A program made the position numbers and the translations under genes. A stretch of DNA of 64,000 nt from Danxiaibacter flavus (lineage in GTDB: Bacteria > Bacteroidota > Bacteroidia > Chitinophagales > Chitinophagaceae), in assembly GCF_041060425.1 (NCBI RefSeq), contig NZ_JAULBC010000004.1, positions 186,001-250,000 of the forward strand, read 5' to 3'. Each line of letters begins with the position of its first letter. Position 1 is the stretch's first letter. Below are positions 27,563 through 36,647 of this stretch, piece by piece. The notes beneath the pieces are model-generated. The model was not told where the DNA came from. It was given only the letters and a program-made list of their open reading frames with translations, and searched no databases.

Positions 27563-29857
27563 TTACTTGTGCTTAGCACTCATATAGTAGGTTATTTTTC
27601 CACCCTGCATAATCTCGTCATGCGTAATGTAATTGCGTTGTAGCGGTTTGCCATTCAACAACACTTTTTGTACATATACATTTTTTTCGCTCTGATTGAC
27701 AGCTTCCACTTCAAACGTCTTCCCGTTTTCAAGTTTCAAGGTAGCAGCGTTTACTGCAGGACTTCCCAATGCATACTGATCAGAAGCCGGTGCTACAGGA
27801 TAGAATCCTAATGTGGTGAAAATATACCAGGCACTCATCTGTCCGCAATCATCATTACCACCTAAGCCGTCGGGTCTTGATGCATACATTTTTGGAAGGA
27901 TCATTCGCACTTTCTCCTGCGTCTTCCATGGCTGATCTGTCCAGTTGTATAAGTAAGCCACATGGTGCGAAGGTTCATTACCATGCACATAGTTTCCGAT
28001 AATACCATCGCGCGTGATGTCTTCTGTCTCTGCAAAATATTTATCAGGCAGCTCCATATTAAATAACGAATCCAGGCGCTGAACAAATTTTTTCTTTCCA
28101 CCCATCAACTCAACCAATGACGCTGGGTCTTGCGGAACAAAGAAGCTAAAGTTCCAGGAGTTACCTTCAATGAATCCCTGGTTGTGTGTACTAAGCACAT
28201 CGAATTCTTTTTTGAAAGAACCGTCACTCAGCCTGGGACGCATGAAATTGATAGAAGGGTCAAATACGTTCTTATAATTCTGCGACCGCTTGATATAGGT
28301 ATTATACACATCCATTCTTCCAAGCTTTTTTGCAGCCTGGGCAATGGCCCAGTCATCATAAGCATATTCAAGCGTGGTAGACACTGAGGTACCGTTCTTT
28401 TCAGCAGGAATAAAGCCCATATCCATATAATATCCCAGTCCATCAAAGCTCCTGTGTGTTGAAGTCGCAAGACAGGCATCCAATGCCTTGTTTGCATCAA
28501 AAGGAGCATTCCCTTTTACAATTGCGTCAGCAATAACGGACGCGCTGTGATAACCAGACATACACCAGTTTTCATTCGCGTAATGCGCCCAAACCGGAAG
28601 CATATGTTGCACGCTTTGATCGTAATGCGCCATCATTGACTGGATCATATCCGCATTGCGCTTTGGCTGAATCATATTGAACAGCGGGTGCAATGCACGA
28701 TAAGTATCCCAAAGAGAAAATGTCGTATAATTTGTAAACCCGTTCGCTTTATGGATGTTCTGGTCGAGTCCGCGGTAAGACCCATCCACATCCATAAATG
28801 TTGTTGGATTGATAAACGCGTGATACATGGATGTATAGAAATTTTCCTTTTCCTCTTTGCTTTCAGACTGAATAACTATACGGGAAAGTTCTTTCTGCCA
28901 TGCGTTCTGTGCCTGTTGCTTAACGTCTTCAAAATTCCATCCGGGAGCCTCTGTTCTTAAATTCAACAGCGCGCCCTCTGTACTTACAGGCGACAATGCA
29001 AATTTTATCCTGATCTTTTCCGCATCTTCCGTTTTGAAATTGAAATACATTCTGATCTGGCGACCGGCTATTTCAGGAAAATTATGGGCCTGGTCAAACT
29101 TGCCCCAGAAACCGCGATAAACCTGCTTTTTTGAAAGATTCGCGGTGCCGTAAGTCGTAATGGGTTTTGAAAAACTCATGGCAAAATAAACAAGACGTGT
29201 TCTTCCCCATCCGCTTGTCTGGCGATAACCTGTTACAAGCGTATCGTTTTCAACACGAACGAATGTCCACACGTTTTTATCTTCATAATTGTAGATGCCG
29301 TACATCAAATCAAGAATGATGTGTGCGCTATCCGTTTTTGGAAAGGTATACTGATGAAATCCAACCCTGTTTGTAGCGGTAAGCTCCGCCGTTACATTAT
29401 ACTTGTCCAGCTTTACTTTATAATAACCCGCTTCAGCAGTTTCGTTATCGTGTGAGAAAGAAGATCTGAATCCGGTTGATGGATCGCTTGCAACACCGGG
29501 ATTTAGTTTTAAGGAACCAACGGTCGGCATGATCAAAAAATCTCCCAGATCAGAGTGTCCGGTACCGCTGAAATGTGTGTGGCTGAATCCTACAATCGTT
29601 TTGTCATCATACTGATAGCCAGCGCAATATTTATACATGTCTCCGTTGTATTTCCCATCCTTTTCGTATGACAGGGTATCAGTATCGGGGCTAAGCTGCA
29701 CCATCCCAAACGGATAGGTAGCGCCCGGGTAAACGTGGCCCATGCGTTGTGTACCGATAATAGGTTTTACATATTGCACCAAATTCTCCCCGGATTGCTG
29801 AGCTGTAGCTTCAGCGCCGGTAGCAAGCAGTAGCAGTGCGGATAATAATTTTCTCAT
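27563..29857 (-). CDS. GH92 alpha-mannosidase, secreted
   Basis: 764 residues with a signal peptide (MRKLLSALLLLATGAEATAQ). The N-terminal domain (about 26-270) opens with VQYVKPIIGTQRMGHVYPGATYPFGMVQLSPDT, the usual GH92 start. The catalytic domain carries GFSHTHFSGTGHSD, GNSWNFSFFVPQD and a C-terminal GGNDDCGQMSAWYIFTTLGFYPV block with conserved acidic residues. GH92 enzymes are Ca2+-dependent exo-alpha-mannosidases acting on N-glycans or similar mannans. It lies convergent with a LacI-type gene. No SusC/SusD partner is visible, so it is not in a complete PUL here. Confidence 0.93.
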   Translation of the reverse strand: MRKLLSALLLLATGAEATAQQSGENLVQYVKPIIGTQRMGHVYPGATYPFGMVQLSPDTDTLSYEKDGKYNGDMYKYCAGYQYDDKTIVGFSHTHFSGTGHSDLGDFLIMPTVGSLKLNPGVASDPSTGFRSSFSHDNETAEAGYYKVKLDKYNVTAELTATNRVGFHQYTFPKTDSAHIILDLMYGIYNYEDKNVWTFVRVENDTLVTGYRQTSGWGRTRLVYFAMSFSKPITTYGTANLSKKQVYRGFWGKFDQAHNFPEIAGRQIRMYFNFKTEDAEKIRIKFALSPVSTEGALLNLRTEAPGWNFEDVKQQAQNAWQKELSRIVIQSESKEEKENFYTSMYHAFINPTTFMDVDGSYRGLDQNIHKANGFTNYTTFSLWDTYRALHPLFNMIQPKRNADMIQSMMAHYDQSVQHMLPVWAHYANENWCMSGYHSASVIADAIVKGNAPFDANKALDACLATSTHRSFDGLGYYMDMGFIPAEKNGTSVSTTLEYAYDDWAIAQAAKKLGRMDVYNTYIKRSQNYKNVFDPSINFMRPRLSDGSFKKEFDVLSTHNQGFIEGNSWNFSFFVPQDPASLVELMGGKKKFVQRLDSLFNMELPDKYFAETEDITRDGIIGNYVHGNEPSHHVAYLYNWTDQPWKTQEKVRMILPKMYASRPDGLGGNDDCGQMSAWYIFTTLGFYPVAPASDQYALGSPAVNAATLKLENGKTFEVEAVNQSEKNVYVQKVLLNGKPLQRNYITHDEIMQGGKITYYMSAKHK

Positions 29858-30311
29858 TAAAAACTAGCATTTATTATCCTTCAAAAGTAAAACGTTTTAG
29901 CAATATTGCCATAAGAAAAACATAAGATGCCTAATTTCCGGTATAAAAGGAATAAAAGCGTCATGGACTGTCCTGTGGGGGAAGAAGTGAATAGTGAATG
30001 GTCAATAGTGAAAGGTGGAGCGGGTTAAGTGGTTGGGTATCATCGTTTAGGTGCAGGAGTTCCGGCCGTAGATTATATGACCTGCATCTATCTTACAGAT
30101 TAGGTGGGGAGTGAATAGTGAATGGTCAATAGTGCAGGGAGGAGCGGGTTAAGTGGTTCTGGTCCGGGAGTCCTGGTCGTAGATTATCTGTCCTACATCT
30201 TTGAGATGTAGGACAGATAATCTACGAAACGGCACCTGCAAATATTGACTTCCTACATTTCTAAAATGCAGGACACATAATTTTACGAAATGACATCCGG
30301 TTAAATTTTGG
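29858..30311. repeat. Spacer with a 125-bp direct repeat and TGTAGGA-type hairpins
   Basis: A unit starting GTGAATAGTGAATGGTCAATA occurs at 29987 and 30112 (125 bp apart), each containing GGAGCGGGTTAAGTGGTT and a GTAGATTAT end. At 30180-30227 an inverted repeat TAGATTATCTGTCCTACATC / GATGTAGGACAGATAATCTA forms a long hairpin. No gene. Confidence 0.75.
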
Positions 30312-30839
30312 CTACACCAGGAATATTTTTGCTGCATCCTCCCAGCTGTTCAAGCGTTCATATTCTGTAACGTTCAAATTATGTGGTGTGGTAAAAATGT
30401 ATGGCTTCCCTTTAAAATGCATTAGATTTTTAACATGATCATCGATCATATAATCGCCATGAATTAATCTTTTGTCGCCACACAACACTACCTGCTTCCA
30501 TGTAAGGAAGGGAAAATTATCCTGCAGCCATTCCAGTTTTTCTTTTAATGAATTGGGGAATTCAGTTGCCGCTGACACAATAAAAACTTCATAACGATTG
30601 TTCAGTTCCCTGATCACATCCACTGCATCTTTCATAACCGGAAGATCCCTGAAAAAACCTGGAGCCAGCAATCTGTTCCAGATCATTTCCTGGTGATGTT
30701 CAGGAAAACCTTTTACCCAACCTGTTCCAAGCATGCGATTGTAATCAATAGGAAGCCCATGTTCTTTCTCATACCATTCAATCATTCCTCCCATCGTGTC
30801 GGACATCACTTCGTCCATGTCAATAATAATTCTTTCCAT
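30312..30839 (-). CDS. 5'(3')-deoxyribonucleotidase-like phosphatase (NT5C family)
   Basis: 175 residues. HAD-type N-terminal motif MERIIIDMDEVMSD with DxDxx (Asp7, Asp9), then a mid part with FIVSAATEFPNS and the C-terminal KRLIHGDYMIDDHVKNL block. This fits cytosolic 5'(3')-deoxyribonucleotidases (NT5C/PF06941) that dephosphorylate dNMPs or NMPs. It is cytoplasmic and stands alone upstream of uvrA's end. Confidence 0.82.
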   Translation of the reverse strand: MERIIIDMDEVMSDTMGGMIEWYEKEHGLPIDYNRMLGTGWVKGFPEHHQEMIWNRLLAPGFFRDLPVMKDAVDVIRELNNRYEVFIVSAATEFPNSLKEKLEWLQDNFPFLTWKQVVLCGDKRLIHGDYMIDDHVKNLMHFKGKPYIFTTPHNLNVTEYERLNSWEDAAKIFLV

Positions 30840-31058
30840 ATCTTATTTTTTTCGCCACAAAGTCGCAAAGACAAAAAGTGGCACTAAGTTTTTTGAAAGT
30901 CGGAGCCTTTTTGATAAGGCAATTTTTGACGTATCTCAAGTACGATTTACGAAGTACGAAGTACGCAGCTTTAACCACGCTCAGAGTTTCAAACACGCAA
31001 GAAGCGAACCTGAAATATCAACTGTAGTCACACGTTGTCAACTGTCAATTTTCAATTG
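30840..31058. other. Spacer with TTTGTGGC-type and AAGTACG repeats, then AATTGAC array
   Basis: It holds CGCCACAAAGTCGCAAAGAC (30852-30871), a three-word AAGTACG stretch (30938-30970) and, at 31035-31066, an array of GTCAATT-type words. Reading uvrA's strand, its stop TGA lies inside this array. Confidence 0.7.
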
Positions 31059-33992
31059 TCAATTATTGCTTCCGTTCATCTCTATCTTCAAATACTTCGC
31101 AGTATGACTGGTTTTATCTTTGATCATCTCCTCCGGCGTTCCTTCAAACAAAATGGTTCCGCCGCCATCACCGCCTTCAGGACCAAGATCAATGATATGA
31201 TCAGCCACTTTTATTACATCAAGATTGTGCTCAATCACCAGCACACTATTGCCACGGTCAACAAGCTTATTCAGCACATCAAGCAAATGCTGAATATCCT
31301 GGAAATGCAATCCTGTTGTAGGTTCATCCAGGATATAAAATGTTTTGCCGGTGTCCTTCTTCGCCAGCTCTGTCGCCAATTTCACACGCTGTGCTTCACC
31401 ACCGCTTAAGGTTACTGCAGACTGACCAAGTGTGATATAACCAAGACCAACATCCTGTAACACTTTTATTTTGCGATAGAGAAACGGTACAGGCTGAAAG
31501 AACTCGCATGCTTCATCAACAGTCATATCCAGCACATCACTGATTGATTTACCCTTATATCTTATCTCAAGCGTTTCGCGGTTATACCGTTTGCCGTTGC
31601 ACTTTTCACAATGCACATACACATCCGGCAAAAAATTCATTTCTATAACACGCATGCCTCCGCCTTCACAAAGGTCGCATCTTCCATTCTTTACATTAAA
31701 AGAAAAACGGCCAGCATTATAACCACGGATCTTTGCTTCCGGTACTGACGCAAACAAGGTTCTGATTTCGGTAAAGAAACCACAATATGTCGCGGGATTG
31801 CTCCGGGGTGTTCTACCAATAGGGGACTGATCAATTTCAATCACTTTATCAATATGCTCCAATCCTTTCACTGTCTTATAATCCATCGGCGTTGTACGCG
31901 AATTATAAGCATGTTTGCTCAGTATCGGATAAAGTGTTTCATTGATCAACGTTGATTTACCGCTACCGCTAACGCCGGTAACAACGATCAGTTTGCCCAA
32001 TGGAAATTTTACAGAAACATCTTTCAGGTTATTCCCTTTCGCACCTTTTAACTCCAATATCTTGCCATTGCCTTTCCTTCTTTCGCCCGGAACAGCAATT
32101 GCTTTTTTGCCGCTCAGGTAATGCGCTGTATCAGAATCAATTTTAAGGACTTCATCCGGAGTGCCTGCAGCGACAATCTCGCCACCGTGCTTACCTGCGC
32201 GGGGACCAATATCAACCAGGTGATCAGCCGCAAGCATAATATCTTTATCGTGTTCTACAACCAACACACTATTGCCAATGTCGCGCAAATTCTGCAAGGC
32301 AGTGATCAACCGATGGTTATCGCGTTGATGCAAACCAATAGAAGGTTCATCCAAAATATAAGTAATACCCTGCAATTGCGATCCTATTTGTGTTGCCAGT
32401 CTTATGCGTTGAGACTCGCCACCGCTTAATGTTCTGGAAGGGCGGTTCAGCGTGAGGTATGTTAACCCAACATCCAGCATAAATTGTAGCCGTTCACGAA
32501 TTTCTTTCAACACATCTTTTGCTATAACATTCTGCTTATTGCTCAATCTCTTTTCAACATCACTGAACCAAACCATTAATTTGTCAAGATTCAAATCGCT
32601 CAGTTCAGATATATTTTTCTCATCAACTTTAAACCATAAGCTTTCAGTCTTCAATCTCGCGCCGTTACACGTGGGGCAGGTTTTCAGCTCCATAAATTTC
32701 TCCACCCACTCACGCATACTTTCTGTACTTCCCGACCCCGCGAACCATCTCTTCAACATCGGAATAATTCCTTCAAATGCACCTTCATACGGACTGGCAT
32801 TTGCGTTGTCATCAAAATCTATATCGTCAACACTTCCACCATTTTCATTACCGTATAGCAAAATATTCAATGCTTTTTCAGGAAGATCTTTCAGCGGTTT
32901 ATCGAGATTGATCTTATGCTTTCTCGCAAGCTGTTCAACACTGCGGTACATATAGGCTTCACGCTCCTCACCCAGTGGCGCAATACCACCTTCCTTAATG
33001 CTTTTTGTATTGTCAGGAATTACAGTATCCATGCTTACTGCATACACAACTCCAAGCCCTTTACAGGTAGGACATGCACCGTAAGGCGAGTTAAAAGAAA
33101 ATGAATTTGGAGAAGGTTCTTCATAACTGATGCCTGTAACATCACACATTAATTGCTTGCTATATTGCACTACTTCCGATTCGCCGTTATCTTTCTTGCT
33201 GTTTTTACCCTTTGCATCACCCGCAGATTCAACAAGTAAGAACATCAGGTCCTTACCCATCTTCAATGTTTGCTGAACACTCTGGCTTATGCGTACTTTA
33301 AATTCATCTTCAACTTTCAGGCGATCAATCACAACTTCAATATCGTGAATCTTGTAACGGTCAACCTGCATACGTGGCGTTAAATCCAACACTTCACCGT
33401 CGACACGAACCTTTACAAAACCTTTTTTGCGAATATCTTCAAACAGCTCACGATAGTGACCTTTACGTCCGCGAACCAAAGGAGCCAGCAGCGTTATTTT
33501 TTTCCCATTGTATTTTTTGAAGATGTTGGTCACTATTTCCTCTTCGCTAAATTTCACCATTTTTCTTCCGGTGTTATAGCTGTATGCTTCACCGATACGT
33601 GCATATAACAAACGCAGAAAGTCATATATCTCCGTTATTGTACCAACCGTAGAACGGGGATTCTTGTTCGTTGTTTTTTGTTCAATGGAAATTACCGGAG
33701 AAAGCCCTGTGATCTTGTCAACATCAGGCCTTTCCATGTCGCCAATAAACTGACGTGCATAAGCACTAAAGCTCTCCATATAACGGCGTTGCCCTTCATT
33801 ATAGATGGTATCAAATGCCAATGAAGATTTGCCGCTGCCACTAACACCGGTAAAAACAACCAACTTATTTTTTGGAATGGAAATATCGAAATTCTTCAGG
33901 TTATGTTCTCTTGCGCCAAAAATCTCTATGCGCTCATTTAAATCCTTTTCTACCAGATCCGTAACTCCGTTTGTTTCACGAATTTTCTTTGC
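31059..33992 (-). CDS. uvrA: Excinuclease ABC subunit A
   Basis: 977 residues from ATG 33992; an in-frame start at 34025 would add 11 residues. Two ABC ATPase halves: Walker A GVSGSGKSS (about 50-58) and GVSGSGKST in the C-terminal half, signatures LSGGESQRI and LSGGEAQRV. The insertion zinc module shows CPTCKGLG and CPTCNG, and the C-terminal zinc module CDLCEGGG...CEKCNGK is complete. It recognises bulky DNA lesions and loads UvrB. An early position that in E. coli is CxxC reads CDVTG here, so the first zinc site may be incomplete. The gene's stop is within an AATTGAC-type array. Confidence 0.95.
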   Translation of the reverse strand, partial: AKKIRETNGVTDLVEKDLNERIEIFGAREHNLKNFDISIPKNKLVVFTGVSGSGKSSLAFDTIYNEGQRRYMESFSAYARQFIGDMERPDVDKITGLSPVISIEQKTTNKNPRSTVGTITEIYDFLRLLYARIGEAYSYNTGRKMVKFSEEEIVTNIFKKYNGKKITLLAPLVRGRKGHYRELFEDIRKKGFVKVRVDGEVLDLTPRMQVDRYKIHDIEVVIDRLKVEDEFKVRISQSVQQTLKMGKDLMFLLVESAGDAKGKNSKKDNGESEVVQYSKQLMCDVTGISYEEPSPNSFSFNSPYGACPTCKGLGVVYAVSMDTVIPDNTKSIKEGGIAPLGEEREAYMYRSVEQLARKHKINLDKPLKDLPEKALNILLYGNENGGSVDDIDFDDNANASPYEGAFEGIIPMLKRWFAGSGSTESMREWVEKFMELKTCPTCNGARLKTESLWFKVDEKNISELSDLNLDKLMVWFSDVEKRLSNKQNVIAKDVLKEIRERLQFMLDVGLTYLTLNRPSRTLSGGESQRIRLATQIGSQLQGITYILDEPSIGLHQRDNHRLITALQNLRDIGNSVLVVEHDKDIMLAADHLVDIGPRAGKHGGEIVAAGTPDEVLKIDSDTAHYLSGKKAIAVPGERRKGNGKILELKGAKGNNLKDVSVKFPLGKLIVVTGVSGSGKSTLINETLYPILSKHAYNSRTTPMDYKTVKGLEHIDKVIEIDQSPIGRTPRSNPATYCGFFTEIRTLFASVPEAKIRGYNAGRFSFNVKNGRCDLCEGGGMRVIEMNFLPDVYVHCEKCNGKRYNRETLEIRYKGKSISDVLDMTVDEACEFFQPVPFLYRKIKVLQDVGLGYITLGQSAVTLSGGEAQRVKLATELAKKDTGKTFYILDEPTTGLHFQDIQHLLDVLNKLVDRGNSVLVIEHNLDVIKVADHIIDLGPEGGDGGGTILFEGTPEEMIKDKTSHTAKYLKIEMNGSNN

Positions 33993-34277
33993 CATAATAA
34001 TTACTCTTCCTCTGAGTTTTAGCACAAGCCATCAGAACATAAATGAAGTAAGTGGTGCTCCTGTGTCTGCCTGTTTGCGGTGCAGAATTGAGACTAACAT
34101 TGCACATTTTTGACTGAACAGGTTTGAAGAACAAACACAACCGCTTACGGTGCCGGGCTTATGCAAATTATCTTCAAATGTAACGATAGTTTCGCTTTTT
34201 TAAACTAAATATTTTAGTACACAATTAACATCGAAACAATATTCACAATTCACAAATCACTAATATTGCACCCCATT
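33993..34277. other. Divergent spacer uvrA/ompA, no clear element
   Basis: Short repeats and AT-rich sequence. A candidate promoter near 34278-34292 is listed separately. Nothing else is recognisable. Confidence 0.35.
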
Positions 34278-34292
34278 TGGCATAGCTTTTGG
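34278..34292 (+). promoter_or_regulatory. Sigma-54-like promoter candidate for OmpA lipoprotein gene
   Basis: TGGCATA, a 4-base spacer, then TTGG, matching TGGCACG-N4-TTGC at most positions (the final GC reads GG). It lies about 43 bp upstream of ATG 34335. Plausible but weak. Confidence 0.35.
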
Positions 34293-34334
34293 CTTTTTAC
34301 ATATTAAGCAATTATAAATTAAAACATAAGATGT

Positions 34335-35000
34335 ATGAAAAAAGGATTATTGATGAGCATCGCAGCAGTAGCAATTATGATAAGCAGTTGCAAAACATGG
34401 AACAATACACAGAAAGGTTCTGCAATTGGTGCTGGTAGTGGTGCTGTAGTGGGTGGCGTTGTTGGGAAAATGGCAGGCAATACTGCGCTGGGAGCGATTA
34501 TCGGTGCAACTGTGGGTGGTGCAACGGGCGCAATCATCGGAAAGAAAATGGACAAACAGGCGGCGGAAATTAAACAGGAAATACCCGGTGCAAAAGTAGA
34601 ACGTGTGGAAGAAGGCATTGTAGTTGAGTTTAATAACAAAATTTTATTTGGATTTGATAGCTACGCTTTATCAAGTGCTTCCACAACATCATTAAATGAT
34701 CTGATCACTATTCTAAATAAATATCCGGATACAAATATTGAAGTACAGGGGCATACAGATAATACAGGTACCGATGCGTATAATCAGACCTTGTCTGAAA
34801 AAAGAGCTGGTTCAGTAGCTACTTACCTTAAATCACATGGTATTAGTTCTTCAAGAGTTACTACCAAAGGATTTGGCAAAACCGCGCCGAAGTATGATAA
34901 CAATACAGAGGAAGGACGCTCACAAAACAGACGCGTAGAGTTCCTGATTTCAGCGAACGAAAAAATGAAAGCGGATGCAAAGCAACAGAGCCAGCAGTAA
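34335..35000 (+). CDS. OmpA-family lipoprotein with glycine-zipper
   Basis: 221 residues. Lipobox near Cys19 (ISSC). A glycine-zipper segment (about 26-75: GSAIGAGSGAVVGGVVG... and GAIIGATVGGATGAIIG) could span or insert into a membrane. The C-terminal OmpA domain (about 100-205) has the peptidoglycan-binding pattern (FGFDSYALSS, then VQGHTDNTG and SEKRAGSVATYL). It probably anchors the outer membrane to peptidoglycan. It is followed by a very strong intrinsic terminator. Confidence 0.9.
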   Translation: MKKGLLMSIAAVAIMISSCKTWNNTQKGSAIGAGSGAVVGGVVGKMAGNTALGAIIGATVGGATGAIIGKKMDKQAAEIKQEIPGAKVERVEEGIVVEFNNKILFGFDSYALSSASTTSLNDLITILNKYPDTNIEVQGHTDNTGTDAYNQTLSEKRAGSVATYLKSHGISSSRVTTKGFGKTAPKYDNNTEEGRSQNRRVEFLISANEKMKADAKQQSQQ

Positions 35001-35024
35001 CAATAAAACAGGCTGAGTTTTAAT

Positions 35025-35061
35025 AAAAAGCGGATAACAATTGAATTGTTATCCGCTTTTT
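35025..35061 (+). terminator. Strong intrinsic terminator after OmpA gene
   Basis: Perfect 18-bp inverted repeat (AAAAAGCGGATAACAATT and its complement) with a single G between the arms, ending in a T run. It works in both orientations by symmetry. Confidence 0.85.
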
Positions 35062-35078
35062 GTTTGCAATATTTAAAC

Positions 35079-35590
35079 CATATAAGTAAGGAGTTGGCCA
35101 CGCCAACGTTTCACAGTAAACAACTTATAAGGCTTAAAGCAGACCTAAGCGAAGTTTTTTAAACCATATAAGGCATATAAGAGCACATAAGAATTTTGCC
35201 TGCGATAATAATTGCACTTAATGACTTTACATTTACTTAGTCAGACCGGCTCTCACCATTGACTATTGACTATTCACCAGTTGTATAGAAGTAAGGTGTC
35301 GGCCGCGCCAACGTTTCTTTGTTAACAACTGATTAAGCTTAAAGCCCAAAGCCTAAAGCCTAAAGCTGACCGAAGCGAAGTTTTTTAAACCATATAAGGC
35401 ATATAAGAGCAAATAAGAGCTTTTGCCCAGGATAATAGTAACACTTAAACGACAATATATTTACTTAACCAGCTCGGACCTTCACCATTGACCATTCACT
35501 ATTCACTAGTTGTATAGAAGGCTATAAGGATATTGAAGAGCTTGAAATAAAACTTATATTTTCTTATATGTCTTATATGGTTAAAAACCT
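35079..35590. repeat. Tandem duplication with variable heptamer count
   Basis: Two copies of a block beginning TAAGGNGTNGGCC...CGCCAACGTTTC (35087 and 35292). They carry matching GAAGTTTTTTAAACCATATAAGG (35151 and 35377) and TCACCATT...CAC heptamer segments (35253 and 35482). The second copy is longer partly because of three extra AAGCCTA-type words. An inverted CTTATATGGTTAAAAA segment at 35568-35587 mirrors AAACCATATAAG. No gene. Confidence 0.8.
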
Positions 35591-35598
35591 GGCTTCAC

Positions 35599-36324
35599 TT
35601 ATTTATTATTAGCTTTCAACAAATCCAATGTATGCTCTAGAGATGCCTTATTTTTCCAATCATCATGCCCAGGAATAACATAAGCCGGATCAGGAAATGC
35701 CTTCTGCAATTTTTTTATGGAAGCCGGCCAGTCGTTTACTTTGGCTTCACCTACATAACCCAGGTCTGTTGCTTCAGTACTTTTAATAAAGCAGCCGCCA
35801 TACAACACTTTATCTTTAGGGAACCACACAACAATATTATCTACAGTATGTCCGGGGCCGGGATAAAAAGTTTGAAAAGAATATTGACCAATTTTGAATG
35901 CAGTGTCTTTCATCATTAAAAATTCAGCGCGCTTTTCATGACTGACCTTGCTGATTTGATCTGTTTGAACGGTACTGTAAGTCTTTACACCATGCTTTGT
36001 GTAAAACTCCAGCCCGGCTGTTCTGTCAGCGTGCGAGTGCGTCGCGATATACATTACCACTTTCTTGTGATGTTTTATCCGAATACTGTCCAGCAAAGGC
36101 TGAAACTGAGTTGAATCCCACGGACAATCAATCATTACAACCCCTTCGTTCGTCACCAAATAAAGTGCATTAGCCGGAACAGGAGTGCCCTTAAAGAAAT
36201 TGTAGGTTGTATAAACATAAAAATCACCGGTAAGATGTTTTATTTCAAGAGGCTTTGTTTGTGCTTGCGCAGAATAAATTGCATTAAAAGAAAATGCAAG
36301 TAGCAGCATTAAAACTGTTCTCAT
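35599..36324 (-). CDS. Subclass B1 metallo-beta-lactamase
   Basis: 241 residues from ATG 36324 (signal peptide about 1-22). An in-frame TTG at 36354 is possible but would overlap the upstream gene's stop. Zinc ligands of subclass B1 are all present: His96, His98, Asp100 (THSHAD), His159 (GPGHT), Cys178 (GGCFIKS) and His220 (IPGHDD), with Lys181 in the substrate-binding position. This set makes a functional periplasmic beta-lactam hydrolase plausible. Activity and resistance are not shown by the sequence alone. It follows the RNAP-alpha-CTD-like protein. Confidence 0.9.
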   Translation of the reverse strand: MRTVLMLLLAFSFNAIYSAQAQTKPLEIKHLTGDFYVYTTYNFFKGTPVPANALYLVTNEGVVMIDCPWDSTQFQPLLDSIRIKHHKKVVMYIATHSHADRTAGLEFYTKHGVKTYSTVQTDQISKVSHEKRAEFLMMKDTAFKIGQYSFQTFYPGPGHTVDNIVVWFPKDKVLYGGCFIKSTEATDLGYVGEAKVNDWPASIKKLQKAFPDPAYVIPGHDDWKNKASLEHTLDLLKANNK

Positions 36325-36350
36325 GTGCTGAATGTATTTCAACAAAAGTA

Positions 36351-36647
36351 TCAATCATTTTTAAATGACAGTCCTTTGCTATGCAAAGCATCTTTCAGCT
36401 TTGGAATTGAAGTCTTGCCCATGCCGTGAAGTTGCAAAATTTCTTTCTCACTATGCTTCGACAGATCTTTCAGGGTTTTGATATTGATGCTTTCTAAAGC
36501 CCGCCGCGCAGGAGCCGACAACACAGCGAAAAAAGCCGCTGTCGGTTCGCGTTCTCTTTCGCAAACAGGACAGGTAGGACAAACACTGCTTTTATAAAAC
36601 TTGTGCCCTTTGCTACATGTCTTCAATATCTTTTTTAAAACCGTCAT
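36351..36647 (-). CDS. RNAP alpha C-terminal domain-like protein with Cys motifs
   Basis: 98 residues. An N-terminal Cys-rich part (CSKGHKFYKSSVCPTCPVCERE) could bind zinc. It is followed by an alphaCTD/helix-hairpin-helix-like segment (LSAPARRALESINIKTLKDLSKHSEKEILQLHGMGKTSIPKLKDAL). This resembles the RNA polymerase alpha C-terminal domain fold found in stand-alone Bacteroidota proteins of unknown function. It overlaps the next gene by 4 bp (ATGA), so the pair is coupled. Confidence 0.8.
   Translation of the reverse strand: MTVLKKILKTCSKGHKFYKSSVCPTCPVCEREREPTAAFFAVLSAPARRALESINIKTLKDLSKHSEKEILQLHGMGKTSIPKLKDALHSKGLSFKND

Noticed and set aside
34278..34292. Treating the sigma-54-like site as certain
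   Set aside because: The -12 GC is replaced by GG, so it was kept only as a low-confidence candidate.
35025..35061. Perfect palindrome containing the AGCGGATAACAATT half of the E. coli lac operator
   Set aside because: It sits 25 bp after a stop codon, ends in a T run and fits an intrinsic terminator. The half-site orientation is not that of the ideal operator, and LacI-type operators in Bacteroidota differ.
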